Below are positions 59,737 through 64,000 of a stretch of DNA of 64,000 nucleotides, in pieces. The notes below the pieces were generated by a model. That model was not told the origin of the DNA, did not search any database, and worked only from the letters and a program-made list of their open reading frames with translations. The DNA comes from Ooceraea biroi (Eukaryota; Arthropoda; Insecta; Hymenoptera; Formicidae): the NCBI RefSeq assembly GCF_003672135.1, contig NC_039510.1, positions 7,254,001-7,318,000 of the forward strand. Reading direction: 5' to 3'. The position numbers were made by a program, and so were the translations under genes. The stretch's first letter is position 1. The number at the start of each line of letters is the position of its first letter.

Positions 59737-62700
59737 TGATATCTGTTAAATTTAACACAAATTTTTCACCTGTGTCTGAATCGATTGTGAAACAGGATTC
59801 TTTGATCGGCTTATCGAAAACAAGAATCTTGGTTGCGGCTGCACGATCCAAAGAGCCTCGACCACGATTTTGGAGACAATTTTGAAAACGCAGTAGTTAA
59901 GTAATTGCTTCGAAAAAGTTTAATTGCTTCCAGCGTTGTATTGATTTAGGAGGAATATATCTTAAATAAAAAAAAATAAAAACAAAAGAAATAATTGACG
60001 TTTTGTATTTTTTTTCCGTACTTGTCATGTCAGAACCTGGACAATCGTGTATAACATCGAGTTACTTTATAGATGACACATGAACGGGACGACGTCATTA
60101 TGCATCGTAATTTTATGGATTTCTTTGCGATATAACATGAAATGCATTCATAAGGGTGATAATTACGTGCGATTAATAGCAGCGATAAAAAAGTCGTGTT
60201 CCAGTGACATAAAGCCCATCACCTATAAGCTAAGTCTATAAGTATAATTCATGTACTATTTGTACTTTTTTCATGTTTGCACACTCACGATCACGATTAC
60301 GACGTACGAGAAAAAATACGATAATGTCATTAGTAATAACGTAAATAACGTCTACATAATTCACAATTTAATCTAAATTGTTACGATAAAAGATCACGAT
60401 TATATTGACTAAATAGAGAAATTAATGCTGCTAATGCTGTAACATTTTGCTCAATCAGAAATGAAGTAAAGGTATTTCTGTAAAATGTAATGAATTGAAT
60501 TAAAGGTAAAAAAAGAAATGGAATATAACGGGATCAAATGAATTAGAGAGAACTTTATATTGCTTTCCCGCGAGTAGCATGTTTGCGTTCGTCGAGAAAT
60601 ATGGTTACAATTATGCGACGTCATTAAGAAACGAATAAAGCTTTAAAACGGGGCCCGCCATTCTCTGATTGTAACCATAATTCTTCCACACAGATACGTA
60701 GTTATTGTCGACGACAATGATACCTCTGCTTTGTCTCGTTCCACCGGTGGAAGGGACAAGAAACAAGAAGGAATGTCACCTGAAACACTTAAAATAAATG
60801 ACAATACCACTAAGTACAAGTGACTGCAAAGAAAAACCACTTTCCATATTTCTCGTTATACAAATTAAAAAATATTATTACCAACTTTTTATCGTCACGA
60901 ATTCATGATTAAAGAGAAGACACTTTACGTACCTATTTTGCACTAAGTATAAAAGATTTCTATCCTCCGTTACAGAAAGAATGCATCTTACATGCTACGT
61001 TACGTATGTTTCAATAAAAGTCAATTAAAAAATTCAGTTTATCGACACTTGAACAGCATCGAGGGGTGTTTGGTTTTTGCTGGCATTTTAATATTTTTTA
61101 TTTCAATTACACGTAAAATTACATCGTGATAAGAACTATCTTCTGAAGAGTTTACATTTTCTCATGCTTAATCGTAAAAATGGATCTGGAAATCTGGAAA
61201 AGTTGCGGCTATTAATTTTCATTAGAATACTGAGGAAAATTGCTTAATCTCCATCTCGCCGTCTTACCTTCGATGATTAAAATAATCAAATGATTGCAAA
61301 TCGTACGAAAGCATATGAAAGCAATTAATATTGTTTGCGTTTAACATTTATAAATGTATTATGCGAGTAAATGTATATTATATTGCGCACGACCGTCTAG
61401 ACCCAATGAATCCCCATTTTAATTAGAAACATAGTGGTGTGATTCACGACCGGAGGATAGATGATCGCGTACCTGCACCTGAAATTCTCCTGGATCTCGC
61501 TACATTATAGGACAGTCCACGGTGGTTAGATTAATAGCCGAGTGTTAAGCGCGGAATTGCGTAACAAGTTCATCCCGCGCGAGCGCGGGGACGGGATCGA
61601 GATTGCCACAGCAATTTAAAACGCTTCGCTGTAATTCTCGCGGTAACCTTAATCCGCGATAGAGAAGGATGGAATTCTAGCCGCGCGTGTACCGACAAGA
61701 ACGTGCTCGGGATCGATCTGTAGAGAGATCTCGAAGAATCGACAAGTACATAGAAAGAAAACGAAAAGATGGACGATGATCGGAGCATTGTTAATTAAAA
61801 GGATACGATAAAGTTCAATTAAGGAAAATTAAATTTGGTCATTATCTCGATAATTTGATCGTGAAGGTTTGTAACGGCGAAACGATAAAACTTGGACCAA
61901 TCACGGAAACATGATTCTTCCTACGAAATTGTCTGCGCGCAATATCCCATTTCCGGATAGATTTCAGTTGAATTAGACGTATGTCCACGAAATTTAAAAC
62001 GCGCAGTTAACTGAAGACTGAAGAGAGAAGCTCCATCGAGCAATTTCACTTTTCTGCTCTCTACTTTTTTTTCAGACGAGATGTAATCGCTCTGCTCAGG
62101 ATAGAGAAGGAAAGCTATTATTTTCATAGCTCACGTTCAGTTTGACGCGAACCGCTTGCAATGAGGGATGATTTATCGACAGCAATTAAATCAGCCGGAA
62201 GCCGATTTTTCTTTTTCCATTCTTTCTTTTCTGCTTTTCGTTTTGATAATAGCAGAAAGCTCCCCGGTGGCGGAAATTGATCTCGTACGGATTTGCCGAT
62301 ACTCACTCTGGGATATCGTACGAACTACAAAATTTCCGGGGATATCGGAAATTCCACAATTATTATTTTTATTTTTCGTTGTTAAAATTAAACTGTCATG
62401 GGAGTGATAGCAACAGATTATTCTGTAAATTTGTATATTCGATCAGAGCTGTTACAATGAAAAAGAGTTAGCAATTTGTTTAACTTTTTTTCTCCATATT
62501 TATGCGAATCGAGGGATTGCCATTGGAGCTTCCGATTGGAGCTTCTGCTGCCGCAATTTGCATAACTCTCGTCAAAGTTGCGCGAGAGCCGTATTGTTTA
62601 CTATTAACTCTACACAATGATCTACAGTCTGAAGTTTCGAGACCGAGCTTGTCCCGAAATTGTGTTGGAAATTTTAGTGGGCCATGTTTGTGCACTTACC

Positions 62701-64000
62701 ACCTTAATATCGCAAACACCGTATGCTTTCGTATGCACAAACCTAATGAATGATTTGATAAAGAAAAGAAAGAATCATCCTCAATGACTTTATTCGCTTT
62801 GTAGAAATAATTCAGTAATATATGATGATAATAAAATGGTAATAAAAATTGATCAATATTCAATATACATTTTATCCATATTTTATCATATTAAAGCGGA
62901 ATACTTCATATTTCCCTCCCTCTTGATAAACGATATTTTATTTTTATATATATGAAAATTTTATATGAAAATTTTTATTTGAAAACAGTACAGAAAACAC
63001 ACAAGGTCGGTGTCAAGCAAGTAATGCCAAATAATCGTACAGACATGCAATCCTAGACAAATGCAAGACGTACTTATTCATGCAAGGTTTAATTAACCGA
63101 GACTTGAATGTTAAAGTCTTGTTGCACCTGCAGGTTTACATCAATTATAAACTATAATACCTTTCGATATATACTGAGGAGTAAAAATACGAGCAAACCG
63201 GAAATACTCCGTCTTGCAGGGAGCGCATTATCCACGCTCTCGTCTGTTAATTAAAACTTAACAGGATGCTGCAGCACGTACATCGCGTCAGTATTATGCG
63301 GCTTTACGTAATAGTGCACTTAGCCCGAAATAGATTACTCAACCATAGCATGCAGAATTAATGTACCACTTATCGACGAATAACATATTTATCATACAGA
63401 TTTCTGTGATTGTTACTTTTCATTCTGATGTTGCTCAGCGCCTATATTATTCGAATTTTTCGTTACATATATTCGTAAATTTCTTATTTTTGGTCTCATT
63501 CTTTTACGTGCAACCTCATGCATTTGCTGTATCAGACGTCTCAAAAAGATTTAATACATTCTTTCCGGTTGCTTGTCGTTCATGAATATCCGTCCTTCAT
63601 CAACGACAAGAAAGAGAACAATAAAGAAAATAAATGGTCTCGACTCTTAGTGATCGGAAAAGACCATCATGAGAATTGCTTCGCGAAATTGTCGCACGTA
63701 TTTAGGAAGAGAGATAGAAATCCGATTCAACAACTGTCTTAATTATGCATTTTTTTAGCAAGTTACCTTAGTGCAAATCTCAATAACGTACTCAATATAG
63801 TACCAGAGTATTATAATTTATTTAATATTAATTTAGAAAAACAAATTAAATAAAATTAATTTAAAAATTGAAACTTGTAAAATCGAGAATGTGTGAAAGA
63901 AATGTTACACAGCCTACTTATATGAAAATTTTGCAAACCAATCAGACAACAATTAATCTATAATCTTGTTATGATGGGAAATTATTTTAGTTTATTTAAA
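59737..64000. other. Non-coding stretch to window end, probable intron
   Basis: No conserved exon was recognised on either strand; in particular I do not see the DRY or FNASVEL receptor blocks expected for the missing Octbeta1R 5' exons. Open frames are short and without family signatures. Base composition is AT-rich apart from a modestly GC-richer patch at about 61430-61760. Confidence 0.5.

Overview
The window looks like insect nuclear DNA. It is AT-rich and gene-poor, with long introns, many GA, CA and TA microsatellites and a dense mix of mariner/Tc1, pogo-type and non-LTR elements. An ant or other hymenopteran is the most likely source. That is inferred from element style and a short TTAGG-like tract, and not proven. 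The only host coding sequence I can support is four exons of class A amine receptors, all on the minus strand. All belong to the beta-adrenergic-like octopamine receptor family. They appear in an order that one gene cannot explain: the TM6 exon (42772-42993) and TM7/C-tail exon (39223-39529) lie transcriptionally upstream of the start-codon/TM1-TM4 exon (20690-21343) and the TM5/loop-3 exon (20265-20562). The simplest reading is two tandem paralogues in head-to-tail order. The 3' end of an Octbeta1R-like gene lies upstream, with its 5' exons beyond position 64000. The 5' end of an Octbeta2R- or Octbeta3R-like gene lies downstream, with its 3' exons before position 1. The splice phases support this. 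The TM6 and TM7 exons join perfectly, while the TM5 exon (one base over) does not fit the TM6 exon (which needs two bases). Layout along the plus strand: 1-20264 is probably a long intron of the downstream receptor. It carries a truncated repeat, a pogo-derived MITE, a degenerate jockey-like non-LTR element, a foldback repeat and a nearly complete but broken Tc1 element. 20265-21343 is the downstream receptor's 5' coding part. 21344-39222 is the intergenic space between the receptors, holding microsatellites, a CpG-rich patch, a minus-strand hairpin and a 739-bp inverted-terminus element. 39223-42993 is the upstream receptor's 3' part. 42994-64000 is probably a long intron of the upstream receptor. 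It is heavily colonised by a mariner split by another element, a jockey-like element, a 2.7-kb inverted repeat filled with three further elements, two more internally deleted terminal-inverted-repeat (TIR) elements, a GC-rich hairpin MITE and a solo LTR with intact target duplication. Both receptor proteins would be Gs-type octopamine receptors in neurons and other tissues; this is family knowledge and is not visible in the DNA. Receptor subtype names rest on remembered family features and were not checked by alignment.
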